From the NCBI RefSeq assembly GCF_030161615.1, contig NZ_BSUN01000001.1:434001-498000 (forward strand): a DNA stretch of 64,000 nt. Reading direction: 5' to 3'. The position numbers and the translations under genes are program-made. Positions within the stretch are counted from its first letter, which is position 1; each line of letters begins with the position of its first letter. Origin of the DNA: Demequina litorisediminis. Lineage in GTDB: Bacteria > Actinomycetota > Actinomycetes > Actinomycetales > Demequinaceae. Shown here piece after piece: positions 54,508 to 64,000 of the stretch. A model generated the notes under the pieces. That model saw nothing but the letters and a program-made list of their open reading frames with translations. It ran no database searches and was not told the origin of the DNA.

Positions 54508-55378
54508 CTATCGCGGGTCGCGATACTTCCACATAGTCAGTGAACCGAATACTGCGACGAGCCCCGCCGCCCAACCGAGCGTGATCGCCAACTCCGAGCC
54601 GATGGTTTCGCCGTTCATCAACGCCCTCACGCCCGTGACCAGGTCGGATACGGGGTTGACGCTCACCCAGGCCTGCAGCCATCCGGGCATCGTGTCCGGG
54701 TTGACGAAGATGTTTGAGCCAAACAGCAGCGGCATCAGCACAAAACTCGCGACGCCCATGATCGCGCCGGGAGTGCGCAAGATCAGGGACAAGAACGTCC
54801 AGACCCACCCCAGGGAGAATGCGAACACGAGCAACAGCAGCACGCCGAGCACCACGCCGACGAACCCGCCCGCGGGACGCCAGCCAATCGCGAGGCACAC
54901 GGCCGCCGTGACGATCGACGCCACCATGAACCGCACCGCGTCGCCCAGCAGCATGCCCACCAGGGGTGACGGTCGCCAGATGGGCAGCGAACGGAAGCGA
55001 TCGAACACGCCCTTGTCGATATCTGTGCGCAGCGTGGTGCCGGTGTACATCGTGATGAACAGCACCGACTGGACGAGCACACCGGGCGCGATGTAGGCGA
55101 TGTACTCGCTCACGGACCCCGCGATGGCCCCGCCGAACAGGTACGTGAACAGCAGCGTCATGACGACCGGGAACACGGTCACGTCGAAGAGCCTGTTCGG
55201 GGACGTGTTTGATCTTCAGCAGTGCGCGCCATCCGAACGTGACGGAGGTCGACAGCGCGCTGGGACGCTGCGGCCGCTCCGTGGAGGCGAGGGCGGACGC
55301 AATCGCGCTCGCCTGTGGGGCCGCGGGCTCGTCCGGCGTCGCGGCCACGGTGGCCGTGGTGGTCTCGTCGGTGGTCAT
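54508..55378 (-). CDS. DrrB-type ABC-2 exporter permease
   Basis: About 290 residues: charged N-terminus, then six hydrophobic segments, with IAPGVLVQSVLFITMYTGTT, DRFRSLPIWRPSPLVGMLLG and GSNIFVNPDTMPGWLQAWV typical of daunorubicin-resistance DrrB. AGCCT near 55188 repairs to HVPEQLFDVTVFPVVM. The start overlaps the ATPase stop (ATGA), indicating an operon. Confidence 0.9.
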
Positions 55379-56342
55379 GCTGCCTCCTCCTCGTCGGTCG
55401 CCTCGGCGGGCTTGCCCGTCAGCGAGAGGAACACCTCGTCCAGCGTGGGCTGGCCGAGGGAGAATTGAGCGAGGCCGATGCCCGCGTCGTCGAGCGCGGT
55501 CAAAGCGCGGGTGACGCGCCCACGGTCGTCGATCTGCGCGGTGAGCCCCTGGGGATCCTGGGGCAGTTCGACGTCAACGTCGAGTTCCCGCAGCAGGATC
55601 TGGTGAGCGGCGTCGCGGTCGGCACGGTCCATGACGCGTACGTGGAGCATGCCCGAGCCCACCGAGGCCTTGAGTTCCGTCGCCGTGCCCTCGGCGATGA
55701 TCTTGCCCGCGTCGATGACGGAGATGCGGTCCGCCAGCCTGGTCCGCCTCGTCGAGGTACTGCGTGGTGAGCATCACCGTGGTGCCGTAGTCGACCATCG
55801 CGCGGATGATGTCCCAGACCTCGTTGCGGCTACGTGGGTCGAGACCGGTGGTCGGCTCGTCGAGGAACAGCAGTTCCGGCGTGACCACTATCGACGCCGC
55901 GATGTCGATGCGCCGGCGCATGCCGCCCGAGTACTTCTTGACCTGCCTGCCCGCCGCGGACCCCAGGCCGAAGGCGTCGAGGAGATCCTGCGCACGACGC
56001 GAGGCGGCCTTCGGCGTGTACCCGTACAGGCTTCGCGATGAGGCGGAGGTTCTCCATGCCGGTCAGGTCCTCGTCCACCGAGGCGAACTGGCCCGTGAGC
56101 GCCACGCGAGAGCGCACCTCGTCCGCTTGACGCCCGATGTCGTACCCCAGCACCGAGGCGCTTCCGGCATCGGGACGGATCAGCGTGGCGAGCATGCGAA
56201 TCGCCGTGGTCTTGCCCGCCCCGTTGGGACCCAGGAACCCGTGGACGCCGCCGCGAGCGATGGCGAGGTCGATCCCGTCCACCGCGCGGGTCTCGCCGTA
56301 CGTCTTGACGAGACCGTGCGTCTCGATGGCCAACTCCGCCAT
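55375..56342 (-). CDS. DrrA-type ABC exporter ATPase
   Basis: About 321 residues. Walker [15 protein letters not shown], signature [12 protein letters not shown], Walker [17 protein letters not shown], and a DrrA C-terminal region ([17 protein letters not shown]). Powers export of hydrophobic drugs with the adjacent permease. AGGCT near 56030 and AGCCT near 55738 repair to [13 protein letters not shown] and [13 protein letters not shown]. Confidence 0.93.
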
Positions 56343-56380
56343 GAACCCTCCCCTGGTCAGGCATCGCCACGATGGCTAGC

Positions 56381-56399
56381 ATGTGAACACCGTTCACAT
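56381..56399. promoter_or_regulatory. Operator ATGTGAAC-ACC-GTTCACAT
   Basis: Perfect 8-bp dyad between the divergent drrA and TetR genes, 38 bases before drrA. Expected binding site of the adjacent TetR. The half-site ATGTGAAC also forms the arms of the palindrome at 8034-8123. Confidence 0.8.
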
Positions 56400-56444
56400 T
56401 GCCGACTCCGACAGGCTAACCGCGAGCGCAGGGAGGTGCAAGAG

Positions 56445-57083
56445 GTGCCGCAGATCTCCACCCCGTATCACCACGGCGACCTCCGCGCTGCGCTGATCGA
56501 TGCGGGGCTCGATCTCGCCCGCACCGGAGGGCCCGACGCCGTACGAGTGCGGGAGGTGACACGGGCCGCGGGAGTCTCCCCCGCATCGGCCTACCGCCAC
56601 TTTGCGGACCATCGAGCCCTTCTCGTCGCCGTCGCGCTCGGATCGCAGGACCTGCTGGCTCAGGCGATGCGCGAACGCATCTCCTCACTCGTGGCCGATG
56701 CGTCCGGCACCCAGGAGCAGGCCGTGGCACGCCTGCGCGGCGTGGGCCTTGGCTACATCGACTTCGCGCTCGCCGAGCCCGGCTGGTTCGCGCTCGCGCT
56801 GCTCACCTTTGACCCCGCGGGAGCCGCGGCGCCGTCGGTGACGGTCGCGCACGAGGTTCCGCCGCCGTTCCAACTCCTGATCGACGCCCTCGACGGATGC
56901 GTGACCGCCGGGGTGCTGTCCGCTGAGGGGCGCGTCAACGCGGAGTGGCCCTGCTGGTCGGCGGTCCATGGATTTGCCGACATCGCGACTCGGGGCCCCC
57001 TTCAGGGCCAGGACGCCCCCACCCTTGCCGCACTCGGCGTTCATGTGGTGGACCGCATCGTCGCGGGCGTCCGCTCGCGCTGA
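56445..57083 (+). CDS. TetR-family regulator of the DrrAB exporter
   Basis: 212 residues, one frame. PYHHGDLRAALIDAGLDLAR then VREVTRAAGVSPASAYRHFA is a TetR helix-turn-helix; the C-terminal domain is of the TetR_C_33 kind (WFALALLTFDPAG). GTG 56445 is preferred over GTG 56436 because GGGAGG at 56431-56436 is then correctly spaced. Divergent from drrAB across the dyad. Confidence 0.88.
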   Translation: MPQISTPYHHGDLRAALIDAGLDLARTGGPDAVRVREVTRAAGVSPASAYRHFADHRALLVAVALGSQDLLAQAMRERISSLVADASGTQEQAVARLRGVGLGYIDFALAEPGWFALALLTFDPAGAAAPSVTVAHEVPPPFQLLIDALDGCVTAGVLSAEGRVNAEWPCWSAVHGFADIATRGPLQGQDAPTLAALGVHVVDRIVAGVRSR

Positions 57084-57084
57084 G

Positions 57085-57784
57085 TCACACCTCGAAGCGA
57101 TACCCGGCGCCCGGATGCGTGTGGAGGTGCACCGGCGCCCCAGGATCGTCCTCGAGCCTTGCGTCGCAGTTGCGCCGTGTACACGCGCAGGTAGTTGGTT
57201 TCGGCGTCGTAGCCCGGCCCCCAGACCTCGTGGAGCAACTGGGCACGCCCCACCATGCGGCCGCGGTGGCGCACCAGCACCTCCAGCAGCGCCCATTCCG
57301 TGGGCGTCAAGCGAACCTCGTCACCGTGGCGCGCCACCGTGCGGCGCGCCAGGTCGATGCGCAGCGCACCGGCCTCGACCACGGCGGAATCCTCCTCGGC
57401 ATCGGCCGGTTGGGCGCGTCGCACCGCGGCGCGCAGGCGCGCCAGCAACTCGTTCATCGCGAAGGGCTTGGTGACGTAGTCATCGGCACCCGCGTCGAGC
57501 GCATCGATCTTGTCCTCGTTCATCTGGCGCGCCGAGAGCACCACGATCGGCACGCGACTCCATCCGCGAATGCCTGCCAGCACGTCGAGCCCCGACATGT
57601 CGGGAAGCCCCAGGTCGAGCACCACCACATCTGGCCGTGACGATGCGGCGGCGTCAAGCGCGTGCGCGCCGGTCGCCGCCGTGGTCACCTCCCAGCCGTG
57701 GGCCCGCAGGTTGATCGCGAGCGCGCGAGCAAGGCCCTCATCGTCGTCGACGACGAGGACCCGGTTGCCCTGTCCGTCGCTCAT
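57085..57784 (-). CDS. kdpE: KdpE response regulator
   Basis: About 232 residues. Receiver with DVVVLDLGLPDMSGLDVL and KPFAMNELLARLRAAVRR, then an OmpR-type winged helix (LTPTEWALLEVLVRHRGRMV, ETNYLRVYTAQLRRK). Activates kdpABC under K+ limitation or osmotic stress. AGCCT near 57157 repairs the C-terminus to RRKLEDDPGAPVHLH. The start overlaps the kdpD stop. Confidence 0.95.
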
Positions 57785-60325
57785 GCCTGGCTCACCTCTC
57801 GATCCTCGCGAACCCGCGGCACCGTGACCACCATCGTGAGGCCACCGCCCGGCGTGTCCTCCGCCACCACCTGCGCACCGACAGTTCGTGCCAGGCCATC
57901 GGCGACGGCCAGTCCGAGGCCCACGCCACCATCGGCGCCACCGTCGAGGCGCTGAAAGGCCTCAAACATGGCCTCCTTGCGAGACTGCGGTACGCCTGGC
58001 CCCGAGTCCGCCACGCGGATCACGACCTCGGCGTCATCGGCGGCGGCGGACACGAGCACCGGCGTGCCCGCGGGAGTGTGTCGTACCGCGTTGGACACGA
58101 GGTTTTCGACCACGCGTTCCAGGAGGCCCGGGTCGGTGGACACCAGCGGCAGGTCCTCTGGCAGCGACATCCTCACGAAGGCGTGCCACGGTTCCACGGC
58201 GGCGGGCACCACCTCCTCCAGCGAGCCTGGGCCGCAGCCGGGCATGAATCACGCCGGCCTGGAGGCGAGAGAGGTCGAGCAGGTTGTCGATGAGGCGCTC
58301 GAGCCTGCCCGTGCCATCCTGAATGGTGGACGTCAGCGCGGCTCGGTCGTCGTCGTCGAGGCGAATGCCGGAGGCGAGCCCGTCCACCGCCGCACGGATC
58401 GCCGCCAGCGGCGTGCGCAGGTCGTGCGACACGGCGGCGAGCAGCGCGTTTCTGGTGCGTTCGGAGGCCTCGAGTTTGCGCGCGGCCTCGGCCTCCTGCC
58501 TCAGGCGCCGATGCTCCAGGACGATGCGCATCTGGCTTCCGAAGGCCTCGGCGACCTCGCGATCGCTTCCGGCGAGGGTGCGTCCGCACAGCACCATGCG
58601 ATGGAGTTCGTCGATGTCCACCACGGCCGGATCGCGGTGGTGGCCGTCGGCGCCGTCGGCCGCGAGGACCTTCCAGGGGCCGCGTGCGCTGGCTCGCTCC
58701 TCGAGGCGCACCTGGTCGAGGACGAAGACCTCTCGCAGGCGGCTCACGATCGCATCTGCGGTGTCCTCTCCCGAGAGCACGGAGCGCGACAGCGCGGCCA
58801 GGGTCGAGGCCTCCGCTCGGGCCCGGTACGCCTGCGCGGTGCGGCGTGATGCGAGGTCGACCACGGAGGCGACGGCCGCGGCCACCACGACGAACACGAT
58901 GAGCGCCAGCACGTCGCTCGGCTGGTCGATCACCAGCCGGCCCGTGGGCTCCGTGTGCATGAGGTTGAGGGCGACGAACGACAACACCGCCGCGACGAGC
59001 GCGGACCACAGCCCTCCGATGAGAGCCACGCCCACCACCACGGCCGCCTGCAGCATCAGCGCCGCGGACAGGTCATCGTTTCCCGCCGCGCCGTGATCGG
59101 CCACCCATGCCACGACGATGGGCGCCACGATGGCCGCGACCCAGCCTGCCACCCTGCGCCCGCGCGACATCGAGGATGTGCGAGACGGAGCGTGCACCCC
59201 CACGCCCGCATGTTCATGTGTCACGAGGTGAACGTCGATGGCTCCGGATAGCCGGGCGATCGCATCGGCCGAGGAGCCGGTGAAGGCCTGACGCCAGCGC
59301 GAGTGACGCGACACGCCCACCACGATCATGGTGGCGTTGACGCCGCGCGCGAAGTCCACGACGGCGGCCGCGACGTCCTCGCCTGCGACGGTATGAAACG
59401 TGCCGCCCAAGGACTCGATGAGCACACGCTGGGCGGCGATGGCGGCGGGCGGCGCCGCGGGCAATCCATCGGTGGGGAGCACATGCACGGCCACCAACTC
59501 GGCACCGGCGGAGCGCTGCGCGATGCGGGCCGCGCGGCGAATCAGGCCCTCGCTCTCGTCGCCGCCGGTCACGGCGACCACGATGCGCTCGCGTGCCGGC
59601 CACGTCGCGTCGATCTCATGGTCGGCGCGGTACCGCGTGAGCGCGTCATCCACCCTGTCGGCGAGCCACAGCAGCGCGAGTTCCCGCAGCGCCGTGAGGT
59701 TGCCCTCGCGGAAGTACTTGCCGAGCGAGGCATCCACCTGGTCCGCCCGGTAGATGTTGCCGTGCGCGAGACGCCTCCTCAGTTGCTGCGGCGACAGGTC
59801 GACGAGCCTGGATCTGATCGGCCTCGCGCACCACCTGATCCGGGACCGTCTCGCGCTGGCGCACGCCCGTGATGGCCTGGACATCGTCCACGAGCGACGC
59901 GAGGTGCTGCACGTTGACGGTGGTCACGACGTCGATGCCTGCGTCGAGGAGCACCATGACGTCCTGCCAGCGCTTGGGACGGACCGCTCCTGGCGCGTTG
60001 GTGTGAGCCAACTCGTCCACGAGCGCCACATCGGGCGCCCGGGCGATGACGGCATCGACGTCGAGGTCGGCCAGCGTGACGCCGCGGTGCGCGAAGACGC
60101 GGCGCGGGATGACCTCGAGGTCTCCGATCTTCTCCTCGGTAGCGGCGCGGCCGTGGGTCTCGACCAGGCCGATCACCACGTCGGTGCCGCGCAGCCGACG
60201 CCGCTCCGCCTCATCGAGCATCGCGAACGTCTTGCCGACGCCCGGGGCGGCGCCCAGGTAGACGGTGAGGCGTCCTCGCGTCGACGGCGAGTCGGAAGCG
60301 GCGTCACTGCAGCAGCAACGGTCAT
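57781..60325 (-). CDS. kdpD: KdpD sensor histidine kinase
   Basis: About 847 residues. N-terminal KdpD domain (YLGAAPGVGKTFAMLDEAER, VDELAHTNAPGAVRPKRWQD), a Usp domain (ERIVVAVTGGDESEGLIRRA), four membrane helices, GAF-like linker, phospho-His in AAVSHDLRTPLAAIR, and HATPase (GVGLGLAVADGL). Senses K+ status. Frameshifts: AGCCT near 59806, AGGCT near 58225, and a base lost near 60287 (probable LPSSPSTRGRLTVYLG). Just downstream of kdpC. Confidence 0.94.
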
Positions 60326-60327
60326 GG

Positions 60328-60975
60328 TCACATTGTGTCCGTGGGCGCCGCCTGCTCGAGGGACGTGTTTAGGGCGAGTACGTCGACGTAGGGGTCTCCC
60401 AGCACGCCGAGCGTCCGCTCCTGAGTCGCGTCCTCGACAAGCGCGGAGACCGCGTCCTCCGTGAGTCCCCGTTCCTGGGCCACGCGCGGCACCTGAAGCG
60501 CGGCGTAGGCGGGGCTAATGGACCCGTCGAGGCCGGACCCGGACGCCGTCACGGCATCGGCCGGGACCTCGGAGACGTCGACGCCTTCGCGCTGCGCCAC
60601 CTGGGCGCGGCGCTCGGTGATGGTGGCGACGAGGTCGGGGCTCTCGGGCCCCAAGTTGGAGCCGCCGGAGGCGAGCGTGTCGTACCCGTCGCCCGCCGCG
60701 GAGGGCCGGGACTGAAACCACTCGTCGCCCTCGAAGGCCTGGCCGATGAGGGCGGAACCCGCGGCCTCAGCGCGGTCCGTGGTGTGCTCGCCCGTGGCCG
60801 TGACGAGCGAGCCCGCCGCTTGCCACGGGAAAGCGACCTTGGCGACGCCGGTGATCAGGAGCGGGTACGCGACCCCGCACACCACGGTGAACGCGGCAAG
60901 CATCTTGAGACCCGTGCCCGAGGCGCGCACGAGTGCACGCAGTGAGGTGGAGGTGGTGAGTCGGATGGAGTGCAT
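60328..60975 (-). CDS. kdpC: Potassium-transporting ATPase subunit KdpC
   Basis: 215 residues, uninterrupted. One N-terminal membrane helix (MLAAFTVVCGVAYPLLITGV), then FQSRPSAAGDGYDTLASGGS, NLGPESPDL and DGSISPAYAALQVPRVA, all KdpC signatures. Stabilises the KdpFABC complex and increases K+ affinity. Confidence 0.95.
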   Translation of the reverse strand: MHSIRLTTSTSLRALVRASGTGLKMLAAFTVVCGVAYPLLITGVAKVAFPWQAAGSLVTATGEHTTDRAEAAGSALIGQAFEGDEWFQSRPSAAGDGYDTLASGGSNLGPESPDLVATITERRAQVAQREGVDVSEVPADAVTASGSGLDGSISPAYAALQVPRVAQERGLTEDAVSALVEDATQERTLGVLGDPYVDVLALNTSLEQAAPTDTM

Positions 60976-60998
60976 GCGATTTCCTTAAGGGCGGGCGG

Positions 60999-63142
60999 TC
61001 AGAGGCCCAGGACGGTGAGGATCATGTCGATGACCTTGATCCCGAGGAACGGGGCGATGAGGCCGCCGATGCCGTAGATCCACAGGTTGCGGGCGAGGAG
61101 CGCGGATGCGCTCGACGGGCGATACTTCACGCCCTTGAGGGCGAGGGGCACGAGCGCCACGATGATGAGCGCGTTGAAGATCACGGCCGATGCGATCGCC
61201 GTATCCGGGCTACTGAGCCCCATGATGTTGAGCGCGTCGAGTCCGGGAATCAGGGGCGCGAACATCGCCGGCAGGATCGCGAAGTACTTCGCGACATCGT
61301 TCGAGACCGAGAACGTGGTCAGCGCTCCCCTGGTGATGAGCAACTGCTTGCCGATCTCCACGATCTCGATGAGCCTTGGTGGGATCCGAGTCGAGGTCCA
61401 CCATGTTGCCGGCTTCCTTCGCCGCGGACGTGCCGGAGGCCATCGCCACGCCCACGTCTGCCTGCGCGAGGGCGGGGGCGTCGTTGGTGCCGTCGCCTGC
61501 CATCGCGACCAGGCGGCCGCCGGCCTGCTCCCGCTTGATGAGCGCGAGCTTGTCCTCCGGGGTGGCCTCGGCGAGCACGTCGTCGACCCCCGCCTCGGCG
61601 GCGATGGCGCGTGCCGTGATCGCGTTGTCGCCCGTCACCATCACGGTGCGGATGCCCATCGCGCGCAGCCGGTCGAACCGCTCGCGCATGCCGGGCTTGA
61701 CCACGTCCTTGAGGTGGATCACGCCGAGCGCCGTGGCAACGCCGTCCCCCACCTGCCTGGCGATCACGAGCGGCGTCCCGCCTTCACGCGAGACCGCGGC
61801 CACCGCATCGGCCACGGCCTGGTCGACGGCCGATGCCTCGGCGAGGTGAGCGTCCGCGTCACCGCGGGTGGCGTCGATCCAGGCCTGCACGGCGCTCGCC
61901 GCGCCCTTGCGCAGCACGATGGCGCGCTCCGCATGGCCCGCGGGGATGTCGATGCCCGACATCCGCGTGTGCGCCGAGAACTCCACGAGCGTGGCGTGCG
62001 CGGGAAGCGACGAGGTATCGGCATCGGGGCGTGCGTCCACGAGTTCCACGATGGAACGCCCCTCCGGGGTGTCGTCCGCGAGGGACGCGAGGCGGGCGGC
62101 GTTCGCGAGATCGGCCTGCGTCACCCCCGGCGCGGGGATGAGGTCGCTGGCGCGGCGATTACCGAAGGTGATGGTGCCCGTCTTGTCGAGCAGCAGGACG
62201 TCCACATCACCAGCGGCCTCGACGGCGCGGCCCGAGGTCGCCAGCACGTTGCGCTGGACCAGCCGGTCCATGCCCGCGATGCCGATCGCGGATAGCAGCG
62301 CGCCGATTGTGGTGGGGATGAGGCACACGAGCAGCGCGACGAGCACCACGATGTCCTGGCGAGCATCGCTGAACACGGCGAATGCCTGCAGCGTGGCGAC
62401 GGCCAGCAGGAACACCACCGTCAGCGAGCCTCAGCAAGAGTCCGAGGGCGATCTCGTTGGGAGTGCGGCGCCGTTCCGAGCCCTCCACGAGGGCGATCAT
62501 GCGGTCCACGAAGCCGTCGCCGGGACGGGCGGTGATGCGCACCACGATGCGATCCGACAGCACCACGGTGCCGCCGGTGACGGCGCAGCGATCGCCGCCG
62601 GATTCGCGGATCACGGGCGCCGATTCACCAGTGATGGCGGACTCGTCGACTGACGCGATGCCCGCCACCACGTCGCCGTCGCCGGGAATGACCTGACCCG
62701 CCTCGACCACCACGAGCGACCCTACGGTGAGGTCGCCCGAGGGGACCTCGACGGGTGACCACGACTCGGGACGGTCGAGGTCCGCATCGGCGGTCAACAG
62801 GTGGGCGACGGTGTGCTGCTGGGTGGCGCGCAGTGATGCCGCCTGCGCCTTGCCACGCGCCTCGGCGATCGCCTCGGCGAGGGCCGCGAAGAAGGCGGTG
62901 GCCCATAACCACACCGTGACCAGCCAGCCGAACACACTGGGCTGGACGACGGCGAGCACCGTGGTCAGCGCGGCGCCCGCCTCGACGATCAGGAGGACGG
63001 GCGAGCGCCACAACTTGCGGGGGTCGAGGCCGCGTGCGGCTCCCGGCAGGGCGGCGCGCACCTGGGTCCACGAGAGTCCGCGTGAGGGTGCCGTGGGTGC
63101 GGCGGCTGCCGGGGCATCGGCCGGAGAAAGGGTGGTGGTCAT
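60999..63142 (-). CDS. kdpB: Potassium-transporting ATPase ATP-binding subunit KdpB
   Basis: About 713 residues. P-type ATPase: phosphorylation motif [64 protein letters not shown]. Drives K+ uptake through KdpA. AGCCT near 61375 and near 62428 repair to [13 protein letters not shown] and [15 protein letters not shown]. Its start overlaps the kdpA stop (ATGA). Confidence 0.96.
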
Positions 63143-64000
63143 GACAGCGCCTCCGCGAGGGGACCGAGGGACAGGACGGGAAGGAACGTGAGCCCCACAA
63201 CGACCACCGCGACGGCGGCGACGAGGCCCACAAAGAGCGGCCGATGCGTGGGCAGGGTGCCTGCCGACGTGGGTACCGTGCGTTGAGAGGACAGGCGTCC
63301 CGCCAGGGCAAGCACGATGAGGATCGGCACGAAGCGCCCGAGCAGCATGGCGACGCCGAGCGCGGTGTTGTAGAAGCCCGTGCCGGTCGCAAGTCCCGCG
63401 AAAGCGGAACCGTTGTTGTTGCCAGCGGACGCGAACGCGTACAGCACCTCGGACAGCCCGTGCGGCCCGTCCTCCTGGATGCCGGCCACGCCGGCGTCGA
63501 CGGAGACCGCGAGGGCCGCACCGGTGAGGACGATCGCGGGGGTGGTCAGGATGTACATCGCCACGAGCGTCATCTCGCCCTGACCGATCTTCTTGCCCAG
63601 GTATTCGGGGGTGCGCCCCACCATGAGACCCGCGACGAAGACGGCGAGGATGGCGATGATGAGCATGCCGTAGAGGCCTGCGCCCACCCCGCCGGGGGCC
63701 ACCTCACCGAGCAGCATGTCGACCATGAGCACGGCGCCACCGGGGGCCGTGAAGGAATCGTGCATGGAGTTGACGGCGCCCGTGGACGTCGCCGTGGTGG
63801 AGACCGCGAAGAGCGCGCTGGCGGCCGTGCCGAAGCGCCCCTCCTTGCCCTCCATGGCGGCACCCGCAAGCCTGTGGCGCGGTGCCGGGACCGGCCATCT
63901 CCGCCCACGTGGTGAGCACGAGCGCGCCGACCCAGATGGTCGCCATGGCGCCGAGGATGGCCCAGCCCTGGCGACGGTCGCCGACCATGATGCCGAAGGT
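63139..64000 (-). CDS. kdpA: Potassium-transporting ATPase channel subunit KdpA (partial)
   Basis: The C-terminal ~287 residues are in the window; the N-terminus lies beyond the right edge. Selectivity-filter segments [20 protein letters not shown] and [20 protein letters not shown], plus [17 protein letters not shown] near 63869 repairs to [18 protein letters not shown]. Any riboswitch or promoter of the operon is outside the window. Confidence 0.95.
   Translation of the reverse strand, partial: PSASWSATVARAGPSSAPWRPSGSARSCSPRGRRWPVPAPRHRLAGAAMEGKEGRFGTAASALFAVSTTATSTGAVNSMHDSFTAPGGAVLMVDMLLGEVAPGGVGAGLYGMLIIAILAVFVAGLMVGRTPEYLGKKIGQGEMTLVAMYILTTPAIVLTGAALAVSVDAGVAGIQEDGPHGLSEVLYAFASAGNNNGSAFAGLATGTGFYNTALGVAMLLGRFVPILIVLALAGRLSSQRTVPTSAGTLPTHRPLFVGLVAAVAVVVVGLTFLPVLSLGPLAEALS

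Noticed and set aside
63139..64000. c-di-AMP (ydaO/kdp) riboswitch for the kdp operon
   Set aside because: Any leader would lie upstream of kdpA beyond the right edge; nothing resembling it is inside the window.

Overview
The window is about 70% G+C, codes densely on both strands, and uses many GTG starts and ATGA/GTGA stop-start overlaps. It carries actinobacterial families: an HspR-type HAIR operator at clpB, an actinobacterial 3-methyladenine glycosylase, a DUF3516 helicase, DUF222-HNH and DrrAB. With the secreted GH9 cellulase at the left edge, this suggests a Micrococcales-like, plant-polymer-degrading actinobacterium (Cellulomonadaceae/Demequinaceae-like). The placement is an inference.

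One fact governs how the window must be read. Nearly every gene has one or more apparent frameshifts, and about 75 of these lie exactly at AGCCT or AGGCT. Removing one base there restores both AGCT and the conserved protein. A smaller set are one-base losses at the same kind of site, and a few are C6-to-C5 homopolymer losses. I therefore treat the genes as intact and the shifts as most likely sequencing or basecalling artefacts at a modified AGCT site. Coordinates span the whole repaired gene.

Layout. 0-4 kb: GH9 endoglucanase with carbohydrate-binding modules, adenosine deaminase, a DCC-family thiol protein. 4-12.7 kb: tRNA-Glu, clpB, SDR, tRNA-Gln, HAD phosphatase, gltX and a fumarylacetoacetate-hydrolase-family gene. 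12.7-18 kb: ClbS/DfsB protein, acyltransferase-like membrane protein, Mbeg1-like lipase, NarL-type two-component system. 18-25 kb: MMPL exporter and a redox/detoxification block (SDR, old yellow enzyme, TetR, quinone reductase), then a DUF1349 protein. 25-32 kb: 3-methyladenine glycosylase, TetR with a DHA2 drug exporter, aldehyde dehydrogenase, CueP-like copper protein, small Cys-containing membrane protein, EamA transporter. 32-39.7 kb: YigZ, RNase HI, YbaK, YggS, XRE regulator plus membrane partner, DUF3516 helicase, VIT-type metal transporter, lipoate ligase. 39.8-43 kb: citramalate synthase preceded by a probable Thr/Ile attenuator, then a DUF222-HNH protein. 43-46 kb: a Tat-exported intradiol-dioxygenase-like protein beside tatA-tatC-tatB. 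46-49.8 kb: two paralogous ECF sigma modules, each with a membrane partner; the second partner carries a complete MltG-like lytic transglycosylase domain. 49.8-57 kb: ilvE, RidA with an in-frame stop, two TetR systems, an MFS transporter, a sugar acetyltransferase and a DrrAB exporter. 57-64 kb: kdpABCDE, running off the right edge.

A second window-wide signal is a non-palindromic 9-mer, GCATCGGCC/GGCCGATGC, present about 42 times where about 2 are expected from composition. It falls in genes and between them on both strands, and is nearly absent from 17.4 to 24.3 kb.
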